DNA from: Pseudomonas sp. N040
GTDB taxonomy: Bacteria; Pseudomonadota; Gammaproteobacteria; Pseudomonadales; Pseudomonadaceae
Assembly: GCF_015637705.1 (NCBI RefSeq)
Contig: NZ_JADOBE010000010.1
Location: 62,001 to 126,000, forward strand
Length of the DNA: 64,000 bases
Direction: 5' to 3'
Shown here: one piece after another, positions 47,878-56,386 of the stretch
Numbering within the stretch: position 1 is the first letter of the stretch
How the letters are laid out: every line of letters starts with the position of its first letter
The notes under the pieces: model-generated
What the model was told of the DNA's origin: nothing
What the model saw: only the letters and a program-made list of their open reading frames with translations
Database searches by the model: none
Translations under genes and position numbers: made by a program

Positions 47878-48906
47878 TCAGCCGTGATACTTCTGCAGCG
47901 CCGGGCGCAGCGGCCAGCGGCTCGGCAGCAGCTTGCGGGTTGGTTCGGCGAAGCGGCAGCGCAGGGTGCCGAGCTTCTCGATGCTGATGGTGATCTCGGC
48001 GCCCGGATCAAGGAAATCATCGTGATCCAGTCCGGTGCAGTCCGGCGTGGTGCCCATGCCCATCACCGTGCCCGGGGTCAGCGGGCAGATCAGCCCCAGC
48101 CAGTCGAACATCGCTTCCACCGTGTGGCTGATCTCCGCGGTCGAGCCCTGGAAGCGCGGCGCGCCGTCCACCGTCACGCTGACTGCCAGGCTGAACGGAT
48201 TGCCGACCTCGTCGGCGGTCACCAGCCAGGGGCCGAGCTGGTTGCCGTTGGCCATGTCCTTGGTCAGGCAGAAACCGCCGACGACCTCGGCCGCCTGCAC
48301 ATCGCGGGCCGACACGTCGTTGAAGATGCAGTAACCGGCTACCGGCTGCTGCGGATTGCCGTAGACCACCGCCAGTTCCGGCTCGATGTCCAGGCGCGAG
48401 GTGTAGACCGGCCAAGGTACCTCGACGTCATCGCCCACCACCGAGTTGAGATTGCACTTGTAATAGGACAGTCGCTCCGGTACCCCGGGGGTAGCTGCGG
48501 GGCGCGGCGCCAGCAGCATCTTGCGGAAGGCCTCGAGCATTGGCGCGGTCTGCGGGTTGTCCTTCTCGTAGTGCATCAGCGTGTCAGCCGAGTTGGCCAG
48601 GTGGCGCGGGGTCAGGCCAAAGTCGAACAGCGCAGTGACTTCGATCGGGGCATGCAGGCGCACGCTGTCCAGGCGCGGCTTGTCCGCGTCGGCCAGCTTG
48701 CTCAGGTTGGCTTCGCCCCAGGTCTGCAGACTGCGTGCAGCCTGTTCGCTGGCCGGCAGGCCGGCGAGGTAGTTCTGGCTGTTGGCCAGGGCAGGATGCT
48801 GCTGGCCGCTGCCGGCCTGCAGGCTGGCGAAGGATACGGCGTGCGCGCCAATCACCAGACCGAACGCGGGGGCGCTGGTGTCCACGGAAAAACGGATGAG
48901 CTTCAT
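47878..48906 (-). CDS. Fumarylacetoacetate hydrolase family protein
   Basis: A 342-residue FAH-fold enzyme. Metal ligands are seen in the DIEPELAVVYG motif (E-x-E), FNDVSARDVQAAE supplies the aspartate, and MGMGTTPDCTGLD is close to the catalytic loop. The family hydrolyses or decarboxylates beta-diketo or hydroxylated acids at the end of aromatic and ring-cleavage routes. It follows a cyclase-family gene across a 152-base gap holding a long inverted repeat, and both face the same way, suggesting joint use in degradation of a ring-derived compound. Confidence 0.88.
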   Translation of the reverse strand: MKLIRFSVDTSAPAFGLVIGAHAVSFASLQAGSGQQHPALANSQNYLAGLPASEQAARSLQTWGEANLSKLADADKPRLDSVRLHAPIEVTALFDFGLTPRHLANSADTLMHYEKDNPQTAPMLEAFRKMLLAPRPAATPGVPERLSYYKCNLNSVVGDDVEVPWPVYTSRLDIEPELAVVYGNPQQPVAGYCIFNDVSARDVQAAEVVGGFCLTKDMANGNQLGPWLVTADEVGNPFSLAVSVTVDGAPRFQGSTAEISHTVEAMFDWLGLICPLTPGTVMGMGTTPDCTGLDHDDFLDPGAEITISIEKLGTLRCRFAEPTRKLLPSRWPLRPALQKYHG

Positions 48907-48961
48907 GGGGATATTCCTGTTTGGTGATGGGTTGGCCGGCCGTGGTCAGGCTGCTTGCAGG

Positions 48962-49053
48962 CCGCAGGTTGGGTTGAGCAACGCGAAGCCCGACGCGAGC
49001 ACCGTGCGGGCCCTGTTGGGCTTCGGCGCTATGCGCTTCAACCCAACCTGCGG
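48962..49053. repeat. Long inverted repeat between cyclase and FAH genes
   Basis: Perfect 16-base arms (CCGCAGGTTGGGTTGA at 48962-48977 and its complement at 49038-49053) enclose a second 8-bp stem (CGAAGCCC/GGGCTTCG). The resulting long hairpin lies between two co-directional genes and resembles dispersed Pseudomonas repeats. Confidence 0.8.
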
Positions 49054-49058
49054 TCTGA

Positions 49059-49853
49059 TCAGTCGACGAAAGCCACCACGCGCGCCGGAGCGGCACTGCA
49101 GTTGGCCAGCTTCATCGGGAAGAAGCCGACCATGAAACCGCTCAGCGGCAAGGCGCCGAGGTTGGTCATCTGCTGCACGATAAAGGCTTCACGATCGACG
49201 ATGGCCTTGTGTCCGTCCCACAGCACTTGCTTGTCCTTGCTCTGCTGGAACTTTTGCGCCATCACGCCAAACGGCAGATCCCAGCCCACGGCGTCGGTGC
49301 CGAGGATGGTGGCGCCCTGGCTGGTCAGGTGCAGGGTGCCGGCCCGGCTCATGCCCGGCTGCTGGTAATACAGCGGGTCGGTGAGGGTGTAGCGTTCCTG
49401 ACCGGTGCGGATCAGCACGGCCTGGCCCTGCTGGATCTTCTGGCCGGTGGCGGCCAGCGCGGCATCGAGCATCTCGATGGTGATTTCCTCGCAGGGCTTG
49501 ACCCATGGACGCACGTCCAGCACCAGACCGGGACGATACAGTTCGTCGAGGGCGATGTCGGTGATGGTGCGCGCCGGCGCACCGGCAATCTTCGAGCCGC
49601 TGTGCAGCGGCGCATCAACGTGGGTGCCGCAGTGGGTGGACATATCGGTCAGCAATTCTGCACCCCAGCCCTCGCCATTGGGCATGTCATCGTGGCTGCA
49701 GCCGAAATAACGGCAGAACTCGTCCGCACCCTTTTCGGTGGGGTGATAGTAATCAATGGCTGGGGATATGACCGGTGCCACGCTGGCCATAGCCGGAGGC
49801 AATTTGGCGCGGTTGGCGGGGTCGAGAATCTGGGTCAGGTCGATCAGTCGCAT
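49059..49853 (-). CDS. Cyclase family protein (kynurenine formamidase-like)
   Basis: A 264-residue metal-dependent hydrolase of the cyclase family, to which kynurenine formamidase and isatin hydrolase belong. The family signature H-x-G-T-H-x-D-x-P is seen as THCGTHVDAPLH at about residues 72-83, with further histidines near the C-terminus. GGAG seven bases before the ATG at 49853 decides the start over an ATG two codons earlier. A conserved upstream element (49958-49976) lies 104 bases before it. The substrate is unknown; no tryptophan pathway genes are nearby. Confidence 0.87.
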   Translation of the reverse strand: MRLIDLTQILDPANRAKLPPAMASVAPVISPAIDYYHPTEKGADEFCRYFGCSHDDMPNGEGWGAELLTDMSTHCGTHVDAPLHSGSKIAGAPARTITDIALDELYRPGLVLDVRPWVKPCEEITIEMLDAALAATGQKIQQGQAVLIRTGQERYTLTDPLYYQQPGMSRAGTLHLTSQGATILGTDAVGWDLPFGVMAQKFQQSKDKQVLWDGHKAIVDREAFIVQQMTNLGALPLSGFMVGFFPMKLANCSAAPARVVAFVD

Positions 49854-49957
49854 GGTCATTCTCCGTTGGTTGGTTGCAACACGCGCCACTTTTAGTCGAG
49901 CGTGCTGTCGAGCGAGGGTGTTGTTGTGAGTCTATGGCGCAGTTCCGGCTGCCAACT

Positions 49958-49976
49958 ATCGAAATTCCGCAAGCTT
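49958..49976 (-). promoter_or_regulatory. Shared regulatory element, copy upstream of cyclase gene
   Basis: Read on the minus strand the element is AAGCTTGCGGAATTTCGAT. It matches the element upstream of the thiolase gene at 17 of 19 positions and lies in the same orientation relative to its gene. Confidence 0.6.
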
Positions 49977-50031
49977 TAGGCAAGCTGTCGCCAGGCCAGG
50001 GCGCCGCGAGCGGGCCATGGCCTGGCGGCTT

Positions 50032-51264
50032 TCAGGCGCGCCGGGCGGCCTGGCCATGGCGCTGCATGAAGGCCCGCATGCGCGGCGCGATCTGTGCCTT
50101 GAAGATCGAGCCGTTGAACACGCCGTAGTGGCCGACGCCGCTCTGCACATGATGTTCGCGCAGCCGCTCGGGCAGGCTGCTGCACAACCCCTGGGCGGCG
50201 CCGGTGACACCGATGGCGACCATGTCGTCGTCCTCGCCCTCCAGGGTCAGCAGGGCAATGTCCCTGATCGCCGCGCAGTTCACCGTGCGCCCCTTGTACT
50301 GCAGGGTGCCCTTGGCCAGCTGCTGGTCGAAGAACACCCGCTCCAGGGTTTCCAGGTAGAACTCGGCGGTGGCATCCATCACCGCGTTGTATTCGTCGTA
50401 GAAGTCGCGGTGCTTGGCGGCCGCCGCGTCGTTGCCCTGGCTGACGTCCCGGAAGAACTGCAGGTGCTTCTTCAGGTGCGTGCGCGGGTTGAGCGAGATG
50501 AAGTTCATCAGTTGCAGGTAGCCCGGAAAGACCCGGCGGCCGGCGCCGGGATACTTGCGCGGAACCTTGTGGATGTTCAGGCGCATCACGGCCAGGGGTA
50601 CGTGCTCGGTGAGCCTGGAGATGCTGTTCGGATTGACCCGCACGTCGATCGGCCCGGCGAGCAGCGACAGCGTGCGTGGACGGCAGCGGTGCCGGTCCTC
50701 GGCCATCACCGCGGCGGCGCAGAGCGCGGGCACGGCGGCCTGGCACAGACCGACCAGGTGCACGTCGGGGCCGAGGGTTTCGAGGAACTCGATCAGGTAC
50801 TGGATGTAATCGTCCAGCCCGAAGTTGCCAGCGGCCAGCGGTACCAGGCGCGCGTCTACCCAGTCGGTGATATAGACGTCGAAGTCGGGCAGGAACTCGC
50901 GCAGGGTGTCTTTCGACAGCGTGGCGTGGTGTCCGGACATGGCGGCGACGAACAGCAGCTTGGGCGCCTTAGCCGTGCGCGTGGTGGAGAAGCGGCGCAG
51001 CTCGCAGAACGGCTTGTGCACTACCACCTCTTCGCGCACCGGCAGCGTCTGGCCGTCGACTTCAATGGGCGCGTAGTCAAAGCGTTGCTTGGGATAGTCC
51101 TTGGTCAGGCGTAGCAGCGATTCCACTGCCGCTGCCCGGTAGCGATTGAAAGGTGAACCGGCGAGCGGATGACGCGGGTGGGTAACCACGCGGTGTTGCA
51201 GTGTGAGTGCGGCGTGCAGTGGACGCAGCGAGTATTCAGCGAGGGTGCGTAAGCGATAACGCAT
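50032..51264 (-). CDS. phaZ: Intracellular PHB depolymerase
   Basis: A 410-residue enzyme of the intracellular polyhydroxybutyrate depolymerase family, which mobilises stored polyester. The nucleophile is a cysteine in VGLCQAAVP (Cys174), as in the C. necator i-PHB depolymerase, not a serine lipase box. KLLFVAAMSGHHATL and a late GVGHYGVFNG, with the catalytic histidine, also fit. No signal peptide is present, so it acts inside the cell. It follows the synthase gene by 101 bases on the same strand. Confidence 0.9.
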   Translation of the reverse strand: MRYRLRTLAEYSLRPLHAALTLQHRVVTHPRHPLAGSPFNRYRAAAVESLLRLTKDYPKQRFDYAPIEVDGQTLPVREEVVVHKPFCELRRFSTTRTAKAPKLLFVAAMSGHHATLSKDTLREFLPDFDVYITDWVDARLVPLAAGNFGLDDYIQYLIEFLETLGPDVHLVGLCQAAVPALCAAAVMAEDRHRCRPRTLSLLAGPIDVRVNPNSISRLTEHVPLAVMRLNIHKVPRKYPGAGRRVFPGYLQLMNFISLNPRTHLKKHLQFFRDVSQGNDAAAAKHRDFYDEYNAVMDATAEFYLETLERVFFDQQLAKGTLQYKGRTVNCAAIRDIALLTLEGEDDDMVAIGVTGAAQGLCSSLPERLREHHVQSGVGHYGVFNGSIFKAQIAPRMRAFMQRHGQAARRA

Positions 51265-51365
51265 GCAGAGTCATTCCTTGGTGAATGAAAGAGGGGTGGC
51301 AGAAAGTTCAGCAAATAAAAGTACAGCACCTAGCTGCCGTGGACAGTCGGCGGCTATCCGGGTTT

Positions 51366-53111
51366 TCACTGTTCGTGCACATAGGTACCTGGCGCTGAGC
51401 AGAGCGGCGGGTACTGTTGCGAGCCGCAGTGTTTTGGTGCCGGCAGCAGTTCCCCTGAGCGCGCCTGGATCCAGCTGCGCCAATGTATCCACCAACTGCC
51501 TGCAGTGCGCTCACCAGCCTGCTTGAGCCAGCGCTGGGGATCCTTCTGTTTGGCCGGGGCGCAGAAGTAATAGGATTTTCCCGAGCCGGGCGGGTTGACC
51601 AGGCTCTGCAGGTGCCCGGCGTTGGCCAGCACATAGGTGGTGTCGGCGCCGAACAGACGTGCCGTCCCATAGCAGCCCGGCCAAGGGGTGATGTGGTCGG
51701 TGATGCCGCCGACCACGTAGGCCCCGACCTTGACCTTGCGCATGTCGATCGGTACCCCGGCGATGCTCATGACACCGGGGTTGACGAAGGGGTTGCAGTC
51801 GGCCAGATCGAGGTAGTCGGCGTGCAGTTGTGCGGGCAGGCGCGTGGTGTCGTTATTCCAGGCAAGGATGTCGAAGGCCGGCGGCTTGTTGCCCAGCAGG
51901 TAGTTGTTGACCCAGTAATTCCAGATCAGGTCGTTGGGGCGCATCCAGGCGAACATCCGGGCCATCTCGGGGCCGCTGATCACGCCTTTTTTCTGCGAGG
52001 CGGCCTTGGCCTTGCGCAGCGTAGCCGGGGTGGTGAATAGCCCCAGGGTGGTTTGATCGAGCGAGGCCTTGGTGTTGAGTACGCAGACGGCCCAGGTGGT
52101 ATTGACCACTTTCTGTTGCTTGCCGGTGCCGGCCAGCCAGGCCAGGTAGGCAGCCAGGGTCATGCCGCCGGAGCAGGTGCCCCACATATTGACGTCGGCG
52201 CTACCGGTGATTTCCCGGGCAACGTCCACCGCCTGATCGAGGCACAAGGCGTAGTCGGACAGACCCCAATGGCGGTGCTCGGCGGTCGGGTTGCGCCAGC
52301 TGACGATAAACAGTTGCACGCCACTGTCCTGCGCCCACTTGATCAGACTTTTTTCGGCGGCCAGATCAATGGCGTAGTACTTGTTGATTTGCGGCGGCGA
52401 CATCACCACTGGCCGCTGGTAGACCTCTGCGGTGGTGGGGGCAAACTGCAACAGCTCGAACATCTCGTTGCGAAACACCACATCACCTTTGGCTGTGGCG
52501 ACATTCACGCCGACCTGGAACGGGCTGCGGTCGACCTGGGCCGGCATGCCGTGGTTGTGGCGCAGATCGTCGAGCAGGTTGCGCAGCCCCTGGACGAAGT
52601 TCTCACCGCCGGTATCGATCATCTTGCGCATGGCCACTGGATTACTCAGTGGCCAGTTGCTCGGTGCCAGCGCATCGACCAACAGCGAGCCAATGAAGTG
52701 CGCGCGGCCCTTGCCGACCATGTCGAGATCCGACTCGTCGATGAAGCGGGTCAGTTCCTGCTGGCTGGCCAGGTGCGCTTGCAGCAGGCGCTTGAGCAGA
52801 AAATTGTTCTGCCAGGCCGGGTCGGCAAAGCGGCGGTCGCGTGGGTCCGGGGCAAGCTCCGAGTCCCCCTTGAGCACTCGCCGCAGCTCGCCGGCAAGGC
52901 TGCCGAGATGGCGACTGGCCTTGCGCGGCGCACGCACCACGGCATCCACCAGGGCGCCGGCGGCAGCGCCCACATCGCGGGCGCTGAGACCGATCAGCGG
53001 ACTGGCCGCCAGGGTATTGGCACTGGCTTCGAGGATCAGCTGCGCATCGCCTTTGACGGGTACCGTCTTGCTGCGACGCTTGGCGGGAGTGGATTTTGTA
53101 GAAGGTGTCAT
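51366..53111 (-). CDS. phaC: Polyhydroxyalkanoate synthase PhaC
   Basis: A 581-residue polyester synthase that polymerises 3-hydroxyacyl-CoA. The catalytic cysteine is in MWGTCSGGMT (Cys313); the aspartate is in GGITDHITPW and the histidine in ANAGHLQSL. Long stretches (FAWMRPNDLIWNYWVNNYLL, then PPAFDIL and WNNDTTRLPA) resemble Pseudomonas class II enzymes, while the length is nearer class I. The ATG at 53111 is preferred; the longer frame to 53177 is unlike the family. No phasin or second phaC is adjacent; the upstream gene is an acyl-CoA synthetase. Confidence 0.93.
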   Translation of the reverse strand: MTPSTKSTPAKRRSKTVPVKGDAQLILEASANTLAASPLIGLSARDVGAAAGALVDAVVRAPRKASRHLGSLAGELRRVLKGDSELAPDPRDRRFADPAWQNNFLLKRLLQAHLASQQELTRFIDESDLDMVGKGRAHFIGSLLVDALAPSNWPLSNPVAMRKMIDTGGENFVQGLRNLLDDLRHNHGMPAQVDRSPFQVGVNVATAKGDVVFRNEMFELLQFAPTTAEVYQRPVVMSPPQINKYYAIDLAAEKSLIKWAQDSGVQLFIVSWRNPTAEHRHWGLSDYALCLDQAVDVAREITGSADVNMWGTCSGGMTLAAYLAWLAGTGKQQKVVNTTWAVCVLNTKASLDQTTLGLFTTPATLRKAKAASQKKGVISGPEMARMFAWMRPNDLIWNYWVNNYLLGNKPPAFDILAWNNDTTRLPAQLHADYLDLADCNPFVNPGVMSIAGVPIDMRKVKVGAYVVGGITDHITPWPGCYGTARLFGADTTYVLANAGHLQSLVNPPGSGKSYYFCAPAKQKDPQRWLKQAGERTAGSWWIHWRSWIQARSGELLPAPKHCGSQQYPPLCSAPGTYVHEQ

Positions 53112-53190
53112 GGTGTGTTCTCGGTTGATCCGCGGCTGCAGCGCAACGCGCTGCCCGCAGACCTGGTTGCTATGCAACTGGCGAATGGCT

Positions 53191-54813
53191 TCAGCGCAGT
53201 TCCCGGTGTACTTCCTCGGGGTTGCTGGTCAGCGCCTCGACAAGGAAGCGTTCCAGTGGTTTTTCCGAGGCAGTCTTGGGGATCTGCTGCAGCACCTGGA
53301 TATGGCTGGGCACGAAGTTGGCTTCCAGCCGGGCCCGGCAGATGCGGTACAGCGCCTGCACATCGAACTGCCCGCCCTGCCGGGGCACCACCGCCGCGAC
53401 CACATCCTTCTCGCCCGGCACGCCGTTGGCGGAAGGAATGCCGTAGACATAGACGTCGTCGATTTCCGGCTGCTCGGCAATCACCTTCTCGATGAAGGCG
53501 CTGTTGATGAAGTCACCGTTGCGGCGGATACCGCTGCCCTTGCGGCACAGGAAGTACAGCCAGCCGTCCCGGTCCTCGCGGACCTCGTCGCCCATGCGCA
53601 GCCAGCCACCGGCGCACTTCTTGGCGCTGGCTTCGGGATTGCCGTAGTACTCGACCTTGAACGGCGTGCCGTCCTTGGGACGGAACAGCAGTTCGCCGAC
53701 ACGCTCGCCATGGGCATCCCTCGGCACATCCTCACCGGCCTCATCGACCAGCCGGTAATCCAGGCTGGCCACCGGCTTGCCGATGCTGCCGACCGGGCCA
53801 ACGCCGGGCGGGTTGCCGGTCAGGCCGCCCTCGGCGGCGCCGTAGAACTCATACAGGCGCACATCGAAGCGCCGCGCGAAGTCTTCCCAGATCGCCGCCG
53901 GCATGCCGGCCGAGATGATGCTGCGTACCGGGTTGTCGGCATCGTCGGCTTTCGGTGGTTCGGCGTAGATGGCGGTGGTCATGCCGCCGAGCAGGGTGAA
54001 GTTGGTGCAGCCGTACTGGCGGGTGATGTCCCACAGCCGCGACTTGCTGAAGCGCCGCGACAGCACGCAGGGAATGGCGTTGACCAGCGCCGTGCCGAGG
54101 GTGATCAGCTGGGCGTTGGCGTGGGTCAGCGACAGCCCCGAATACAGGCGGTCGTCGGCCTGAAAGCCGAAGAACGCCGGCAGCGAGCGGGCGGTCTCGA
54201 CATAGCGCCGGTGAGTCATGACGATGCCTTTCGGGTCACCGGTGGTGCCGGAGGTGTAGATCAGCTCCAGCGCGCTGTCGGGGCTGGCGCCGGGCAGCAG
54301 TTCGGGCCTGGCCGGGCCAGCCGCCAGTTCGGCATAGGGGATGGCATTTATCGCGCGCAGTTGCTCGACAGTGGCCTTGCCTTCGTCGGTGGGCAGGCCG
54401 ATCAGCCACTGCAGGCTGGCAATCTGCGGACGCACTGCGATGACTTCATTGAGCGCATAGTCGCCGGCAACCACTGCCTTGCAGCCCACCGAGGCGAGCA
54501 TGTAGACCAGCTTGTCACCCTTGGTGCGCGGGTCGATCGGCACCAGGGTCAGGTCCAGCAGCGCCGCGGCGACCATCAGTTCGACGAACTCGGCGTGGTT
54601 GGCCAGCAGGGTGCCGAGCTTGTCGCCCGGGCGCAGGCCAAGCTGGTGCAAGCCGCTGGCCAAACGCTGGCCCTGCTCCCACAGCTGGGCGAAGGTGCGC
54701 GTATCGTCGGGACGCACGCCGGCCCCCTCGACGGTGAGCACGGTAAAGTCCGGACGGGTCTCGGCCTGCTGCTGGATCACCCCGGCCAGGGTCAGGGGAG
54801 CGTGCCGGGTCAT
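53191..54813 (-). CDS. AMP-dependent acyl-CoA synthetase
   Basis: A 540-residue ANL-superfamily ligase, which adenylates a carboxylic acid and transfers it to CoA. The nucleotide-binding motif LIYTSGTTGDPKGIVMTHRR is at about residues 184-203, EFYGAAEGG follows, and GWLRMGDEVREDRDGWLYF carries the ribose-binding aspartate. The C-terminal lysine is in KTASEKPLERF. The start lies one base from the thiolase stop, so the two are co-translated. The acid is probably large and hydrophobic given the neighbours; this is inference. Confidence 0.92.
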   Translation of the reverse strand: MTRHAPLTLAGVIQQQAETRPDFTVLTVEGAGVRPDDTRTFAQLWEQGQRLASGLHQLGLRPGDKLGTLLANHAEFVELMVAAALLDLTLVPIDPRTKGDKLVYMLASVGCKAVVAGDYALNEVIAVRPQIASLQWLIGLPTDEGKATVEQLRAINAIPYAELAAGPARPELLPGASPDSALELIYTSGTTGDPKGIVMTHRRYVETARSLPAFFGFQADDRLYSGLSLTHANAQLITLGTALVNAIPCVLSRRFSKSRLWDITRQYGCTNFTLLGGMTTAIYAEPPKADDADNPVRSIISAGMPAAIWEDFARRFDVRLYEFYGAAEGGLTGNPPGVGPVGSIGKPVASLDYRLVDEAGEDVPRDAHGERVGELLFRPKDGTPFKVEYYGNPEASAKKCAGGWLRMGDEVREDRDGWLYFLCRKGSGIRRNGDFINSAFIEKVIAEQPEIDDVYVYGIPSANGVPGEKDVVAAVVPRQGGQFDVQALYRICRARLEANFVPSHIQVLQQIPKTASEKPLERFLVEALTSNPEEVHRELR

Positions 54814-54814
54814 C

Positions 54815-56053
54815 TCATTGCTCCTTGATCAGCAGGCTGACCACGGTGGCGGCGGCATCGGTGCCGATGGCGCCACCGCCGTTGTGCGCCAGCGCGATGC
54901 GCGCGCCCTCGACCTGACGCTTGCCGGACTGGCCGCGCAGTTGCTCGGTCAGTTCGACGATCTGCGCGCAGCCGGTGGCACCGACCGGATGGCCCTTGCG
55001 CAGCAGGCCGCCGGAGACGTTGACCGGGATGCGCCCGCCCAGGTAGGTGGCGCGGCTTTCGATCAGCTGCGCGCCTTCACCCGGTGCGCACAGCCCGAGG
55101 TATTCGTAGGCGGCCACTTCCGAGGGCGCCGAGGCGTCGTGCAGCTCGACGCAGGACAGCTCCTGCGGGCCGATGCCGGCAGCCTCGTAAACCTGCCCGG
55201 CAGCCAGCGCGCCGACCGACTCGCCCGGCTCGGTGAAGTCCCAGCCCGACACCAGCGCCGAGGCGGCTACCTTGATCCGCCGGGCCAGGCCCAGTTCGCG
55301 GGCCTTGCGCTCGCTGACGATGATCACCGCGGCGGCGCCGTCGCCAATCGGCGAGCACATCGGCAGGGTCAGCGGATCGATGATCGGGCGCGCGGCCAGT
55401 ACCTGCTCGACGGTCATCAGTTCCTGGTACTGGGCGCGCGGGTTCATGCTGCCGTGGAAGGAGTTCTTTGCCGCGACCATGGCGAAATGCTCCTTGGTGC
55501 TGCCGTATTTCTTCATGTGCTTCTTGGCCATCACCGAATAGATGTCCATGAAGATCGAGCGGTTGACGCCCACGGTAGAGGCATCGAAGGGTTCGCCGAT
55601 TTCCAGGGCGATACGCTTGACCACGTTCACCGCGCCATCCGGATCCTCGATGTCCACGGCACTGGAGAAGGCGCCCAGGCTCTTGCTCTTGTCCTCGTGG
55701 TAGAGCTTCTCGCTGCCGCAGGCCAGCACGATGTCGTAGAAGCCGGCGCTGACCATGGCGCAGGCCTGCTGGAAGGCGGTGGAGGAAGAGGCGCAGGCGT
55801 TCTCGACGTTGACCACCGGGATCTTGCCGATGCCCATGTTGCGCAGCACCACTTCGCCGCGAATCATTTCCTGGCCGGTGACCACGCCCGCCGCGGCATT
55901 GCCCATCCAGGCCGCCTGAATCGCCGACTTGTCGAGGCCGGCATCGGCCAGCGCCGCCTGGATGGCTTCACCGGCCAGGCCCTTGAGGGTCTTGTCCAGG
56001 TGCTTGCCGAACTTGGTCATGCCGACGCCGGCAATATAGGCATTCATTTTCAT
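54815..56053 (-). CDS. Thiolase family protein, SCP2/lipid-transfer type
   Basis: A 412-residue thiolase-fold protein of the SCP-x/lipid-transfer kind. The nucleophile Cys87 is in VENACASSSTAF, and KGHPVGATGCAQ gives the C-terminal HP-x-GATG motif. The usual second cysteine of biosynthetic thiolases (CxG near the end) is not evident, consistent with the SCP2-like group that cleaves branched or steroid-like side chains. AAGGAG eight bases before ATG 56053 decides the start. A conserved element is 89 bases upstream. Confidence 0.88.
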   Translation of the reverse strand: MKMNAYIAGVGMTKFGKHLDKTLKGLAGEAIQAALADAGLDKSAIQAAWMGNAAAGVVTGQEMIRGEVVLRNMGIGKIPVVNVENACASSSTAFQQACAMVSAGFYDIVLACGSEKLYHEDKSKSLGAFSSAVDIEDPDGAVNVVKRIALEIGEPFDASTVGVNRSIFMDIYSVMAKKHMKKYGSTKEHFAMVAAKNSFHGSMNPRAQYQELMTVEQVLAARPIIDPLTLPMCSPIGDGAAAVIIVSERKARELGLARRIKVAASALVSGWDFTEPGESVGALAAGQVYEAAGIGPQELSCVELHDASAPSEVAAYEYLGLCAPGEGAQLIESRATYLGGRIPVNVSGGLLRKGHPVGATGCAQIVELTEQLRGQSGKRQVEGARIALAHNGGGAIGTDAAATVVSLLIKEQ

Positions 56054-56142
56054 CAGGAAGACTCCTTGGGTGGCTAGTGGGTAGCAGCTGCAGTTGGGTG
56101 TCCGCATGTGACACAGCTTGCGCTGACCCGGTGCCGGGCAAT

Positions 56143-56161
56143 ATCGAAAATCCGCAAACTT
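56143..56161 (-). promoter_or_regulatory. Shared regulatory element, copy upstream of thiolase gene
   Basis: Read on the minus strand it is AAGTTTGCGGATTTTCGAT, nearly identical to the copies before the cyclase gene and before the parvulin gene. The 333-base gap (56054-56386) also holds two hairpins at its far end and no gene. Confidence 0.6.
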
Positions 56162-56289
56162 GCAGGTGAGTCCGGGGAGGGGGCGTCATGCCCTGCGGAA
56201 GGGTGACTGCATGCCGTCTGCGCGGCACGTCAAGCGCTGCTCGCTGCAACCGTCTGGAGCCGGAGCGCAGGCCGCGTGTTGGCAGGAAT

Positions 56290-56321
56290 AAAAAAGTCGG
56301 AGAGCAGGCGAGCCCTCCGAC
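56290..56321 (-). terminator. Rho-independent terminator after the DUF1329 gene
   Basis: On the minus strand GTCGGAG pairs with CTCCGAC (56321-56315 with 56302-56296) and is followed by TTTTTTATT. It ends the DUF1302-DUF1329 transcript. Confidence 0.8.
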
Positions 56322-56326
56322 CTAAA

Positions 56327-56354
56327 GCGACCCTGGCACTGAGGCCAGGGTCGC
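56327..56354 (-). other. Second hairpin upstream of the terminator
   Basis: Perfect 11-base arms GCGACCCTGGC and GCCAGGGTCGC with a six-base loop stand between the DUF1329 stop and the terminator. No T run follows, so it may stabilise the transcript end. Confidence 0.6.
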
Positions 56355-56386
56355 AGGTGGGCGAAAGATGCAGCAGGGTCCGCAGG

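Noticed and set aside
52432..54828. 798-codon plus-strand frame across phaC and the acyl-CoA synthetase gene
   Set aside because: It spans two well-supported minus-strand genes in their mirror frame, a usual effect of GC-rich codon use.
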